A stretch of 14,574 bases of DNA from UBA4582 sp047630175. GTDB taxonomy: Bacteria > Pseudomonadota > Gammaproteobacteria > Pseudomonadales > Azotimanducaceae. How positions within the stretch are numbered: the stretch's first letter is position 1; every line of letters starts with the position of its first letter. Location of the stretch: positions 1 to 14,574 of the forward strand of contig JBLHVI010000082.1 in the NCBI GenBank assembly GCA_047630175.1, read 5' to 3'. Positions 1 through 7,920 of the stretch are shown in pieces. The notes under the pieces were generated by a model, which was given only the letters and a program-made list of their open reading frames with translations, did not search any database and was not told where the DNA came from. The position numbers and the translations under genes were made by a program.

Positions 1-157
1 GCAAGATGATGGGTGTCCGGATCTAACAATGGCAAGATGGTGGGTGTCCGGATCTAACAAACAGCAAGATGGTGGGTGTCCGGATCTAACAAACAGCAAG
101 ATGGTGGGTGTCCGGATCTAACAGTGGGTGTCCGGATCTAACATCCGGATCTAACAA
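1..157. repeat. Nested tandem repeat array with 5'-shortened copies
   Basis: Six head-to-tail copies of one unit are visible. Copies at 1-31, 32-63 and 64-95 are full length (31-32 bp). The copy at 96-123 lacks the last bases, that at 124-143 has lost its first part and that at 144-157 keeps only the end. All share the core TCCGGATCTAACA. Apart from one substitution (position 9) and the junction after copy 1, the copies are nearly identical, so the array is recent or kept uniform. It lies just downstream of the hutG stop and touches the window edge. Read on the minus strand each unit begins TGTTAGATCCGGACACC. The identity is unknown; possibilities are remnants of an insertion-sequence end or slippage-generated repeats. 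No protein is apparent. Confidence 0.9.
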
Positions 158-188
158 CCATAACAATCGGCTAGTACGTATGTCCTAG

Positions 189-1148
189 TTATTGGTCAAT
201 ACAACGCACAACTTCAAAAGCGAGGCGTGCAGCTAGCTTTGCGGTTCTGTGGTCAATGTCCCAGGGCGGACTGAGTTCGGCAATGTCTGCCATCACCCAA
301 CGGGTGCCAGTCTGCTGACACTCAACAGCCAACCAGTGCAGCGTGTCGATGATGGTGTGCGGCATGATACCGATGGCTGCCGGCGCACTAACGCCGGGGG
401 CGATAGCGGCAGGCAGCACATCAAGACAGATCGTCACATACAAATAATCCACGTCACCCAAGAATTTTCGGAGCAGTGGCCGTATTGTCTCGTTAGTGCT
501 ATTCAAGTCGGTGGTATAAACGACCTTGTGGGCGGTCGCCACGTCAAACAGCGCACGGGTGTTACCGGTCTCGGCGATACCGATACAGGCATATTTGAAA
601 GGCTGTTTGGTTTGCTCACAATGCTCGGCAACCTGGCGAAACGGTGTGCCAGAACTGGTGTCTGGCGCTGGTTGGCGCAAATCAAAGTGGGCGTCAAAGT
701 TAATGATACCGATGGTCCCTTGGTTTGCAGCGCCCGCACTATCAACCCATTGCCTGACGCCCTGATAACTTGCCCAGCCGATTTCATGGCCGCCGCCTAG
801 GCCCAGCACGAAGTGACCCTGCTGTAACAATTTGCTCACCTCGTCGGCATAACGTTGTTGCCCATGCGCCAGATCGGCATCCACGGTCACGTTGCCGGCA
901 TCATACAAAAATTTGGTAGCATGCCATGCTTGGTTGGCCATGGCCCGTCGTAATGCCATTGGGCCTTGTTGCGCGCCGGCGCGACCCTTGTTGCGTCTCA
1001 CACCAAGGTCTGAAGCCAGACCCAGCAAGGCAACACTCGGTTCAGCGGGGACGGTGAATTGCACCACCTGATGCCAACGATACCCAGCTATGCCATCCTC
1101 GGCGTCTACTCGCCCCTCCCAGTCTAAAGGATCTGTCGGTTCAAACAT
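189..1148 (-). CDS. hutG: Formimidoylglutamase HutG (arginase/ureohydrolase family)
   Basis: This enzyme performs the last step of the four-step histidine pathway, hydrolysing N-formimidoyl-L-glutamate to glutamate and formamide in the cytoplasm with a binuclear manganese site. The 319 residues match the family size. Visible motifs are GLGGGHE with His121, FDAHFD with Asp152, His154 and Asp156, and an APGVSAP segment after the second metal motif. That second motif reads TICLDVLP: Asp243 is present, but the position normally filled by the bridging Asp of arginases is Cys241. Whether this is normal for a HutG subgroup could not be settled here. The start ATG overlaps the hutI stop by 8 bp, so the two are probably translationally coupled and transcribed from the hutI promoter. 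Identity is supported by motifs and by hut context. Confidence 0.92.
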   Translation of the reverse strand: MFEPTDPLDWEGRVDAEDGIAGYRWHQVVQFTVPAEPSVALLGLASDLGVRRNKGRAGAQQGPMALRRAMANQAWHATKFLYDAGNVTVDADLAHGQQRYADEVSKLLQQGHFVLGLGGGHEIGWASYQGVRQWVDSAGAANQGTIGIINFDAHFDLRQPAPDTSSGTPFRQVAEHCEQTKQPFKYACIGIAETGNTRALFDVATAHKVVYTTDLNSTNETIRPLLRKFLGDVDYLYVTICLDVLPAAIAPGVSAPAAIGIMPHTIIDTLHWLAVECQQTGTRWVMADIAELSPPWDIDHRTAKLAARLAFEVVRCIDQ

Positions 1149-2415
1149 CGTGGTGAACCTTCTGGTTCATCAAAGGAGCCCCTGTCACAACTCCACGGTT
1201 TAATCGTAGTATGCCCGCTTGCCAGATGTGACTGGGCTGATGGAAGTTAATCGCATAAGACAACTCGGCGGGATGACTGATATCCCACAACAGCAGATCG
1301 GCATCCATACCCGCGACCAGCAGCCCCTTGCGTTCAAGACCCAGGGCCAGCGCACCGTGACGAGTGGCACCACGCAGACTCTCTTCAGGTGTCATGCCGA
1401 AGAGCACACACGCTTGGTTCATAGCCAGCAATAGAGAGGCCATAGGCGCGGTGCCGGGATTGAGATCAGTTGCTACAGCCATCTTCACACCCTGTGCGCG
1501 CAGCGCATCAATGGGTGGCTTGCGCGTCTCATGCAGAAAATAATAGGCGGCTGGCAATATCACAGCAATCGTATTGTGTTGTTTCAACACCGGGACATCT
1601 TCCGGCGCAAGATACTCAAGGTGATCAACCGAAAGCGCGCCATACTCGGCCGCGAGCACCGCGCCCTTTAGGTCACTGAGCTGTTCAACGTGAGCCTTAA
1701 TCGCCAGCCCATGCGCTTTTGCCTGCACAAAAACTTGCTGACATTGCGCGGGTGTAAAACCAATGCCCTCACAAAATACGTCGACAGAGGTGGCGAGGCC
1801 TTGCTCAGCGATTAGCGGTATCATAGCGGCGCAAACATAATCGATATAGGCATCTGCCGAATCTTTAAACTCGACCGGCAGTGCATGAGCACCGAGAAAT
1901 GTTCGGCAAACCGTCGCCGGCAACTGCTGCGCGAGTTGTTCGCCTACACGCAGCATCTTGACCTCAGTGGCAAGGTCGAGTCCGTAGCCCGACTTGACTT
2001 CGAACGTAGTCACACCCTCTGCCAACAGCCGGCCGGCACGCGCCATCGCCGTGCTGAGTAATTCGGCCTCACTCGCCGCACGGGTCGCGTTAACAGTGCT
2101 GACGATACCCCCGCCTTGCCGAGCAATTTGTTCGTAGTCGACACCCTGCAGGCGCTGCTCAAATTCTTCCGCCCGGTTACCGCCAAATATTAGATGCGTG
2201 TGACAGTCGACCAGCCCCGGTGTTACCCAGCGTTGTTCGCCGTTGAGCACCTGCCGAGCAGCAAAGGCCGGCGCGTCAGCGGCAACACCGACATACAACA
2301 AAGTACTACCCGTTATGGCGATGATACCGTCGAGAATCTGTCCATAAGGCGCACCGTTGTCGCTAAAGGATGCAATGCGTATATCGGTGATGAGCCAATC
2401 ACAAGGTACCGTCAT
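1141..2415 (-). CDS. hutI: Imidazolonepropionase HutI
   Basis: HutI hydrolyses 4-imidazolone-5-propionate to N-formimidoyl-L-glutamate, the third step of histidine degradation, using a metal-dependent amidohydrolase fold. The protein of 424 residues is slightly longer than the roughly 400-410 usual in the family. It shows the metal-binding pair in VDCHTHLIF (His72, His74), the following GGNRAEEF segment, KAHVEQ, VDHLEYL and the ATDLNPGT loop with the conserved Asp. The open frame extends 78 codons further upstream, but that part runs through the operator palindrome and is not protein-like. The chosen ATG has a good ribosome binding site (GGGAG, 7 bases before). hutI is divergent from hutC and its 3' end overlaps hutG. 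HutC probably represses it through the palindrome at 2448-2477. Confidence 0.95.
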   Translation of the reverse strand: MTVPCDWLITDIRIASFSDNGAPYGQILDGIIAITGSTLLYVGVAADAPAFAARQVLNGEQRWVTPGLVDCHTHLIFGGNRAEEFEQRLQGVDYEQIARQGGGIVSTVNATRAASEAELLSTAMARAGRLLAEGVTTFEVKSGYGLDLATEVKMLRVGEQLAQQLPATVCRTFLGAHALPVEFKDSADAYIDYVCAAMIPLIAEQGLATSVDVFCEGIGFTPAQCQQVFVQAKAHGLAIKAHVEQLSDLKGAVLAAEYGALSVDHLEYLAPEDVPVLKQHNTIAVILPAAYYFLHETRKPPIDALRAQGVKMAVATDLNPGTAPMASLLLAMNQACVLFGMTPEESLRGATRHGALALGLERKGLLVAGMDADLLLWDISHPAELSYAINFHQPSHIWQAGILRLNRGVVTGAPLMNQKVHHDV

Positions 2416-2444
2416 GGCGATGCTCCCAAAGAAGTAATTGCGCG

Positions 2445-2480
2445 AGTCTAGTTGTATATACCTGTATATACAACTAGGAT
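2445..2480. promoter_or_regulatory. Possible face-to-face promoters embedded in the operator
   Basis: On the plus strand TTGTAT (2452-2457) is followed 17 bases later by TAGGAT (2475-2480). On the minus strand the mirror TTGTAT (2473-2468) is followed 17 bases later by TAGACT (2450-2445). Each box matches the sigma-70 consensus only partly (3 of 6 for -35, 4 of 6 for -10). The arrangement would put both promoters under the same HutC site. Other -10 choices such as TATATA inside the palindrome are possible. Confidence 0.3.
2448..2477. promoter_or_regulatory. Probable HutC operator, perfect 30-bp palindrome
   Basis: Two perfect 14-base arms, CTAGTTGTATATAC and GTATATACAACTAG, flank the two-base centre CT. 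Each arm ends in the self-palindrome GTATATAC, and these two sub-sites (2454-2461 and 2464-2471) start 10 bp apart, one helical turn. The site lies in the hutI-hutC divergent gap. Known HutC operators of enterobacteria and Pseudomonas contain similar TTGTATxxACAA-type cores. The inference is that HutC represses both arms, including its own gene, until urocanate binds it. Confidence 0.85.
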
Positions 2481-2550
2481 GAAGAAACGCTAACGTGGCC
2501 GCTGCCCGTCGGCCGACATTGTTCAATGACTTAACGACGTGACAAGACCT

Positions 2551-3255
2551 ATGACCAAACCTGTTTATGCAGCGATCAAGGAACACTTGCTTGAGGCGAT
2601 CGAACAAGGCGACCTGAAGCCCGGCGATCAAGTAGCGTCCGAGAATCAACTAGCGCTGCAATTCGGCGTCAGCCGTATGACCGCACGGCGCTCTCTTATT
2701 GATCTGTCAGATGCCGGTTTTGTCATTCGCACTCAGGGTGTTGGCACCTTCGTCGCGGACACGCGGCCGATGAGCTCCCTGTTGAAAATACGCAGTATTG
2801 ATCTGGAGATTAAAGCCCGTGGTCACGTTTACACAAGCGAAGTTTTACGCCTTGAATCGGTGCCAGCAACAGACTTTCAGGCAAAAAGCCTAGGCCTTGA
2901 ACCCGACGCAGGAATCTATCGTTCGGTCATTGTCCACAAAGAAAACGGCTTGCCCGTGCAACTCGAAGACCGCTTGGTGAACGCCGTGCTAATTCCAGAT
3001 TACATCAGGCAAGATTTCACGCATATGACACCCAGCGCCTATCTGAGCCGTATCGCGCCCTTAACCGAGGCAGACCATATTGTCGAGGCTGTGACTGTCT
3101 CGGCGGCCATCGCAGCGCAGCTCAGCATTGAGATTAGCGAGCCCTGCTTGAAAGTGAGCCGCCGAACCTTTGCCCGCCGCGGGATCGTCAGTCTCGCTGA
3201 ACTGATTCACCCGGGGTCACGCTACCGCCTCGGCGGCCATTTGGACTTTACCTAA
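2551..3255 (+). CDS. hutC: Histidine utilisation repressor HutC (GntR family, UTRA domain)
   Basis: HutC is the DNA-binding repressor of hut genes; in studied relatives urocanate is the inducer. The protein has 234 residues, the usual size. Residues about 1-65 form the GntR winged helix, with AAIKEHLLEAIEQGDLKPGD, the ASENQLALQFGVSRMTARR recognition helix region and QGVGTFVA at its end. Residues about 80-228 form the UTRA ligand domain, with LKIRSIDLEIKARGH, an LEDRLVN strand and SRRTFARRGIVSLAELIHPGSRYR near the C-terminus. A GTG at 2539, four codons upstream, is an alternative start; neither has a clear Shine-Dalgarno, and ATG 2551 fits the usual short lead before the first helix. The gene is divergent from hutI and precedes hutU by 65 bp, so it is probably the first gene of the right arm and autoregulated. 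Confidence 0.93.
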   Translation: MTKPVYAAIKEHLLEAIEQGDLKPGDQVASENQLALQFGVSRMTARRSLIDLSDAGFVIRTQGVGTFVADTRPMSSLLKIRSIDLEIKARGHVYTSEVLRLESVPATDFQAKSLGLEPDAGIYRSVIVHKENGLPVQLEDRLVNAVLIPDYIRQDFTHMTPSAYLSRIAPLTEADHIVEAVTVSAAIAAQLSIEISEPCLKVSRRTFARRGIVSLAELIHPGSRYRLGGHLDFT

Positions 3256-3320
3256 CTCGGCGCCGCTCAACCACGCGCGGCAACAAATCGCAGCTACCAG
3301 AACAGACTAGGACAGCCACC

Positions 3321-4994
3321 ATGACAACAAACACCAACCGACTTGATAAGACCCGCAGCATTAAGGCCGCGACCGGCACGCAACTGACCGCCAAAAGCTG
3401 GATGACCGAGGCGCCGCTGCGCATGTTGATGAACAATCTGGATGCCGAGGTGGCTGAGCACCCGCAGAGCCTCGTAGTTTATGGCGGCATTGGTCGCGCT
3501 GCGCGCAACTGGGCTTGCTATGACAAGATCGTTGAGGTTTTGACCCGCCTCGAGCTCGACGAAACACTACTTGTGCAGAGCGGCAAGCCCGTCGGCGTGT
3601 TCAAAACACACGAGAACGCCCCCCGCGTGATTATAGCTAACTCCAACCTTGTGCCTCACTGGGCCACCTGGTCACATTTCAACGAACTCGATAAACAGGG
3701 TTTGATGATGTACGGCCAGATGACGGCCGGCTCATGGATCTATATTGGTTCGCAAGGCATTGTCCAAGGCACCTACGAAACCTTCGTGAGTGTTGCTCGC
3801 AAACATTTCGACGGCAAGGCTCAAGGCAAATGGGTGTTAACCGGCGGGCTCGGGGGCATGGGTGGCGCCCAGCCCCTTGCTGCTACTATGGCAGGCTTTT
3901 GCCTGTTAGCCATCGAGGTCGACGAGACCCGCATTGATGCGCGATTAGCGAATCGGTATCTCGACCATAAAGCTCATGATTTGAATGAAGCGCTGGCGAT
4001 GATTGATGCAGCAATTCTTGCGGGCGAGGCGGTTTCTGTCGGCCTGTTAGGGAATGCGGCCGATATTTTCCCTGAATTGGTGGCCCGCGGTATCACTCCA
4101 GATGTGGTTACTGACCAAACCAGCGCCCATGACCCATTGAATGGTTACCTGCCCCAAGGTTGGAGCCTTGAGCAGGCACAACAGCAACGCATCGAGGACG
4201 AGGCGTGGGTAGTCAAGGCTGCCAAAGACTCTATGGCGGTGCAAGTCCGGGCGATGCTCGACCTTCAAGCCATGGGTGCCGCGACCCTGGACTACGGCAA
4301 CAACATTCGGCAAATGGCCTTAGAGATGGGTGTCGACAACGCCTTCGACTTCCCCGGTTTTGTGCCGGCCTACATCCGACCCTTGTTTTGCGAGGGCATA
4401 GGGCCATTTCGGTGGGTTGCCTTGAGCGGCGACCCTGAAGACATTTACAAAACAGACGCCAAGGTTAAGGAGTTGATTCCTGACAATCCACAGTTACATC
4501 GCTGGTTAGACATGGCACGCGAGCGCATTGCCTTTCAGGGGTTGCCCGCTCGGATCTGCTGGGTAGGGCTCAAAGACCGCGCGCTACTAGGCCTAGCGTT
4601 CAATGAGATGGTTAGAACTGGCGAGCTCAGCGCGCCCATCGTTATCGGTCGTGATCATTTAGACTCAGGCTCTGTGGCGTCACCCAACCGCGAAACTGAA
4701 GACATGCTTGACGGCTCTGACGCAGTATCTGACTGGCCGATGTTGAACGCCTTGTTAAACACCGCCGGCGGAGCCACCTGGGTTAGCCTGCACCATGGTG
4801 GCGGCGTTGGCATGGGCTTCAGCCAACACGCGGGCATGGTAATTGTGTGTGATGGCAGCGATGAGGCAGCGGTGCGTGTTGGCCGCGTACTACACAATGA
4901 TCCTGCTACCGGAGTGATGCGCCATGCCGACGCCGGCTATGACCTAGCCATCGACTGCGCACGGGAAAATGATCTAGACCTACCCATGATCTAG
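3321..4994 (+). CDS. hutU: Urocanate hydratase HutU
   Basis: Urocanase converts urocanate to 4-imidazolone-5-propionate using tightly bound NAD+ as an electrophile; it is cytoplasmic and usually a homodimer. The 557-residue length is standard. Visible marks are the glycine-rich NAD-binding segment GGLGGMGG at residues 175-182, LFCEGIGPFRWVALSGDPEDI, the ARICWVGL motif with Cys413, which corresponds to the essential Cys410 of the Pseudomonas putida enzyme as I recall it, IVIGRDHLDSGSVASPNRET, and HHGGGVGMGFSQHAGM near the C-terminus. The start ATG has AGGA nine bases upstream. hutH follows after a 58-bp gap, consistent with one hutC-hutU-hutH transcript. Confidence 0.97.
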   Translation: MTTNTNRLDKTRSIKAATGTQLTAKSWMTEAPLRMLMNNLDAEVAEHPQSLVVYGGIGRAARNWACYDKIVEVLTRLELDETLLVQSGKPVGVFKTHENAPRVIIANSNLVPHWATWSHFNELDKQGLMMYGQMTAGSWIYIGSQGIVQGTYETFVSVARKHFDGKAQGKWVLTGGLGGMGGAQPLAATMAGFCLLAIEVDETRIDARLANRYLDHKAHDLNEALAMIDAAILAGEAVSVGLLGNAADIFPELVARGITPDVVTDQTSAHDPLNGYLPQGWSLEQAQQQRIEDEAWVVKAAKDSMAVQVRAMLDLQAMGAATLDYGNNIRQMALEMGVDNAFDFPGFVPAYIRPLFCEGIGPFRWVALSGDPEDIYKTDAKVKELIPDNPQLHRWLDMARERIAFQGLPARICWVGLKDRALLGLAFNEMVRTGELSAPIVIGRDHLDSGSVASPNRETEDMLDGSDAVSDWPMLNALLNTAGGATWVSLHHGGGVGMGFSQHAGMVIVCDGSDEAAVRVGRVLHNDPATGVMRHADAGYDLAIDCARENDLDLPMI

Positions 4995-5052
4995 TCCACA
5001 GCCCCTCACCTACGTCTTCTAACCCATGCCCCAACAAGACCGAGAGTGTTTG

Positions 5053-6579
5053 ATGAAAACGATTAACATAAAGCCCGGCACAATGAGCCTCGACGATCTT
5101 CGCCTGATCCATAACGAGGCCGTACACATAACGCTGGATGCGCAATGCCATGCGGGCATTCACCGCGCCGCCCGAGTGGTCGCAGATGTGATTAAGGAAA
5201 ACCGCACGGTTTACGGCATCAACACTGGCTTTGGCCTGCTCGCAAACACGAAAATACAACCCCACGAACTTGAAACCCTGCAACGCAGTATTGTCTTGTC
5301 GCACGCTGCCGGCATTGGCGCCTTCATGTCAGAGGCCACCGTTAGACTGCTGATGGTGCTCAAGGTCAACTCATTGGCGCGGGGCTATTCCGGTATCCGA
5401 CTAGTAGTGATTGAAGCCGTGTTGCAAATGATCAACAGTGAGGTTTATCCGGCGATCCCGCAGAAGGGCTCGGTCGGTGCTTCTGGCGATCTGGCGCCAC
5501 TAGCACACTTAAGCGCAGTACTGCTCGGCGAGGGTGAAGCATTGTATCGAGGTGAGCGGATCTCAGCCAGTCGCGCTCTTGAGATCTGCGACCTGGCCCC
5601 TATTACCCTGGCACCGAAAGAAGGTCTGGCATTGCTCAACGGCACGCAGGCGTCCACCGCATTTGCACTGCAGGGCCTGTTCGCAGCTGAAACTTGTTTG
5701 CATGCCGCAACGATTATCGGCGCCTTGTCGGTTGAGGCGGCCCAAGCCTCTCGCGCGCCTTTTGATGCACGCATACATACCGCACGCGGGCACCAAGCAC
5801 AGATAGACATGGCCACAGCCTACAGGGAACTGCTCGATCATTCTGAAATTGAGCATTCCCATGAAGATTGCGAAAAGGTGCAGGACCCCTACTCGCTCCG
5901 CTGTCAGCCACAGGTTATGGGGGCTTGCTTACAACAAATGCGCTTCGCGGCTAGCGTCCTGCTCACCGAGGCTAACGGCGTATCTGACAACCCGTTGATT
6001 TTTGTTGAAGAGGGCGACATTCTATCTGGGGGTAATTTCCACGCCGAGCCGGTGGCCTTTGCTGCTGACGGACTTGCTCTGGCTCTTGCCGAGATCGGGT
6101 CGATATCCGAGCGTCGCACCGCGCTGCTGATCGACGCAAGCCTCAGCGGTCTGCCACCTTTTTTGGTGGATAACGGCGGCGTCAATTCAGGATTTATGAT
6201 CGCTCAGGTGACTGCTGCTGCATTAGCCAGTGAAAACAAGTCACTCGCCAGCCCCGCATCCATCGACTCCATTCCTACTTCCGCAAATCAGGAAGACCAT
6301 GTCTCTATGGCAACATTTGCAGGACGTCGCCTAAAGGATATTTTCGACAATGTTGCTGGCATCCTCGCAATCGAATGGTTAGCGGCCTGTCAGGGCGTCG
6401 ATTTTCGACAACCTTTACGCACCAGCGACGTGCTCGAGCACGCCAAACAAATACTGCGCAACGAAGTGAGCTTCTACGACAAGGACCGGTACTTCTCCCC
6501 TGATATTGAAAAAGCATGCGCGCTTATTCAAAGCAATGCGTTGAACAGTTTGCTGGGACCTCATCTACTGCCACTGTAA
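5053..6579 (+). CDS. hutH: Histidine ammonia-lyase HutH
   Basis: HutH deaminates L-histidine to trans-urocanate and ammonia, the first step of the pathway, with an electrophilic MIO prosthetic group that forms autocatalytically from an Ala-Ser-Gly triad. That triad is visible as Ala143-Ser144-Gly145 in GSVGASGDLAPL. Other catalytic residues known from the Pseudomonas enzyme are in place: Tyr54 in VYGINTGFG, His84 in SHAAG, and Gln277, Tyr280 and Arg283 in QDPYSLRCQP. Starting at 5053 gives 508 residues, the normal length; the ATG at 5026 would add nine residues with no family support and no ribosome binding site, while 5053 is preceded by a GAGAG-like sequence. Only slightly purine-rich, so initiation may depend partly on hutU. 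No convincing intrinsic terminator was found just after the gene. Confidence 0.97.
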   Translation: MKTINIKPGTMSLDDLRLIHNEAVHITLDAQCHAGIHRAARVVADVIKENRTVYGINTGFGLLANTKIQPHELETLQRSIVLSHAAGIGAFMSEATVRLLMVLKVNSLARGYSGIRLVVIEAVLQMINSEVYPAIPQKGSVGASGDLAPLAHLSAVLLGEGEALYRGERISASRALEICDLAPITLAPKEGLALLNGTQASTAFALQGLFAAETCLHAATIIGALSVEAAQASRAPFDARIHTARGHQAQIDMATAYRELLDHSEIEHSHEDCEKVQDPYSLRCQPQVMGACLQQMRFAASVLLTEANGVSDNPLIFVEEGDILSGGNFHAEPVAFAADGLALALAEIGSISERRTALLIDASLSGLPPFLVDNGGVNSGFMIAQVTAAALASENKSLASPASIDSIPTSANQEDHVSMATFAGRRLKDIFDNVAGILAIEWLAACQGVDFRQPLRTSDVLEHAKQILRNEVSFYDKDRYFSPDIEKACALIQSNALNSLLGPHLLPL

Positions 6580-6768
6580 GCTAGATTGGGGCCCGCTTGC
6601 AGCTCTTGCCCGACAGACTAGTGCGACTCTAGAAGGGGCAACCACAACGCACAATCACATCTTTTTTTGCAATCTTAGAATTTTTTGCCCAACTAGGCGC
6701 ATTTATAAACTCACGGTCGACATAGTACTCCTGAGTACCACTAATCGATCGCTCGAGGATGGCATGAG

Positions 6769-6784
6769 TCAAACTCGCCACAAA
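6769..6784 (+). repeat. 16-bp direct repeat, copy 1
   Basis: TCAAACTCGCCACAAA occurs here and again at 7082-7097, 313 bp apart, inside the gene-less stretch. Flanking bases differ. It could be a relic of a duplicated or mobile sequence, or a conserved short motif of unknown role. Confidence 0.75.
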
Positions 6785-7081
6785 AATCTAGCATTCGAGA
6801 AAAATTCGATGAAATCAAAGTGCCGGACCAGCGATGCGAACACAAACTGATTGCAGGATCTGGCGCAATAAATCAATTAACCGCTGCCTAAGCTTCTGCG
6901 TCACGACCCACGATAACTTTACCAAGAACAGGGTTGCCTTCAGATTACCTTATGCCTCCCGAGTCACAAGACACGGCGTCTAAGGATCTGCATTTATCTC
7001 ACTCCTTTGAATTGAAGGTCATGCACAATTCTTTACTTTGTCCTTAGCACCTTCTGCAATCTCGGCTTTACCTGACTCGTA

Positions 7082-7097
7082 TCAAACTCGCCACAAA
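7082..7097 (+). repeat. 16-bp direct repeat, copy 2
   Basis: Exact second copy of TCAAACTCGCCACAAA (first at 6769-6784). The bases after both copies are A/T-rich and loosely similar, but the identity does not extend further. Confidence 0.75.
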
Positions 7098-7311
7098 CTT
7101 CTAAATCCATAACTAAGGTAGCTTAGAGCTCCGACATACGAAGTCGAATAGTCCGTCCAAAATCATTTTCTCCCTGCTCGTAAATTGAGTTTTCAGATTC
7201 AGCAACACACTACTGACTCACACTTGATAAAGACAGCATGAGCTTCATTCGAGGCAAATAATTAAAAACCTCGACAGCACTGGCTTTAGTCATTCGAACA
7301 GCCCTTCGCAT

Positions 7312-7330
7312 GCACTTTCGCCTAAAGTGC
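7312..7330. repeat. Small inverted repeat (hairpin)
   Basis: GCACTTT and AAAGTGC form a perfect 7-bp stem around the loop CGCCT. No T-run follows on either strand, so it is not a typical terminator. A second imperfect stem, GCCTAACG with CGTCAGGC (one mismatch), lies close by at 7355-7378. The function of the pair is unknown. Confidence 0.5.
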
Positions 7331-7920
7331 GCACAAGCAACATTGATATCTTCAGCCTAACGTCACACAGCGTCAGGCACAGGCGACACCGCAAGCTACC
7401 GCGCATAGCGATTCACACCAAAATGAATGGCTAATCACAACACTTTCCTGCGGAGAACAACGTTTTTCTCAATAGCTTGCCACGCCATGGAAGAGATATT
7501 TATTCTCGCCGCTGCGCCCTATGAAATTGACTAACATCAGTGTGCACAACGAGCTCCGATGGCATGCGTCGATGATTGAGATCAACGCTGACTTAAAAGC
7601 CCTTGATATCGCTATCTAAGCAAGAAAAAGTCAAACGCATTACCGACAAATCATCAAGCCTAGCAACGACTAAGCAGCGAATATTTTAGTCAAACAGCAA
7701 ACAGCCACACGACTCACATTTGGTAAGACCTTAACAACGCAAAATATCGCTTGGTTAAGTTCAACTAACAGCTTTTCGTTGATCTTTGCCTGCTTTAACC
7801 GCAATATCAATTTTCTTCAAGACCATAACGAGAGTGATACTACGTCCCTACATTAGAATCAATAATATGAGAGCCGTAACCGCAAAACATGAATCACTAC
7901 CCGATGGCTATAGACTGACC

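Noticed and set aside
1..157. CRISPR array
   Set aside because: Copies are directly adjacent with no unique spacers and have variable length.
249..800. Plus-strand open frame of 183 codons over hutG
   Set aside because: It is antisense to a clear arginase-family gene, has no recognisable motif or ribosome binding site, and arises from hutG codon bias.
2416..2649. 78-codon upstream extension of hutI
   Set aside because: It runs through the operator palindrome and into hutC on the other strand; the ATG at 2415 has a good Shine-Dalgarno and family-like N-terminus.
5026..5052. Earlier ATG for hutH
   Set aside because: It adds nine residues with no ribosome binding site; starting at 5053 gives catalytic residue numbers within one of the Pseudomonas enzyme.
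6588..6612. Intrinsic terminator right after hutH
   Set aside because: The GGGC/GCCC stem has a long loop and no T-run behind it; the T-runs at 6660-6690 have no stem before them.
7355..7378. Integron attC site, suggested by GCCTAAC
   Set aside because: No matching GTTRRRY box was found downstream at a suitable distance, and the second arm is imperfect.
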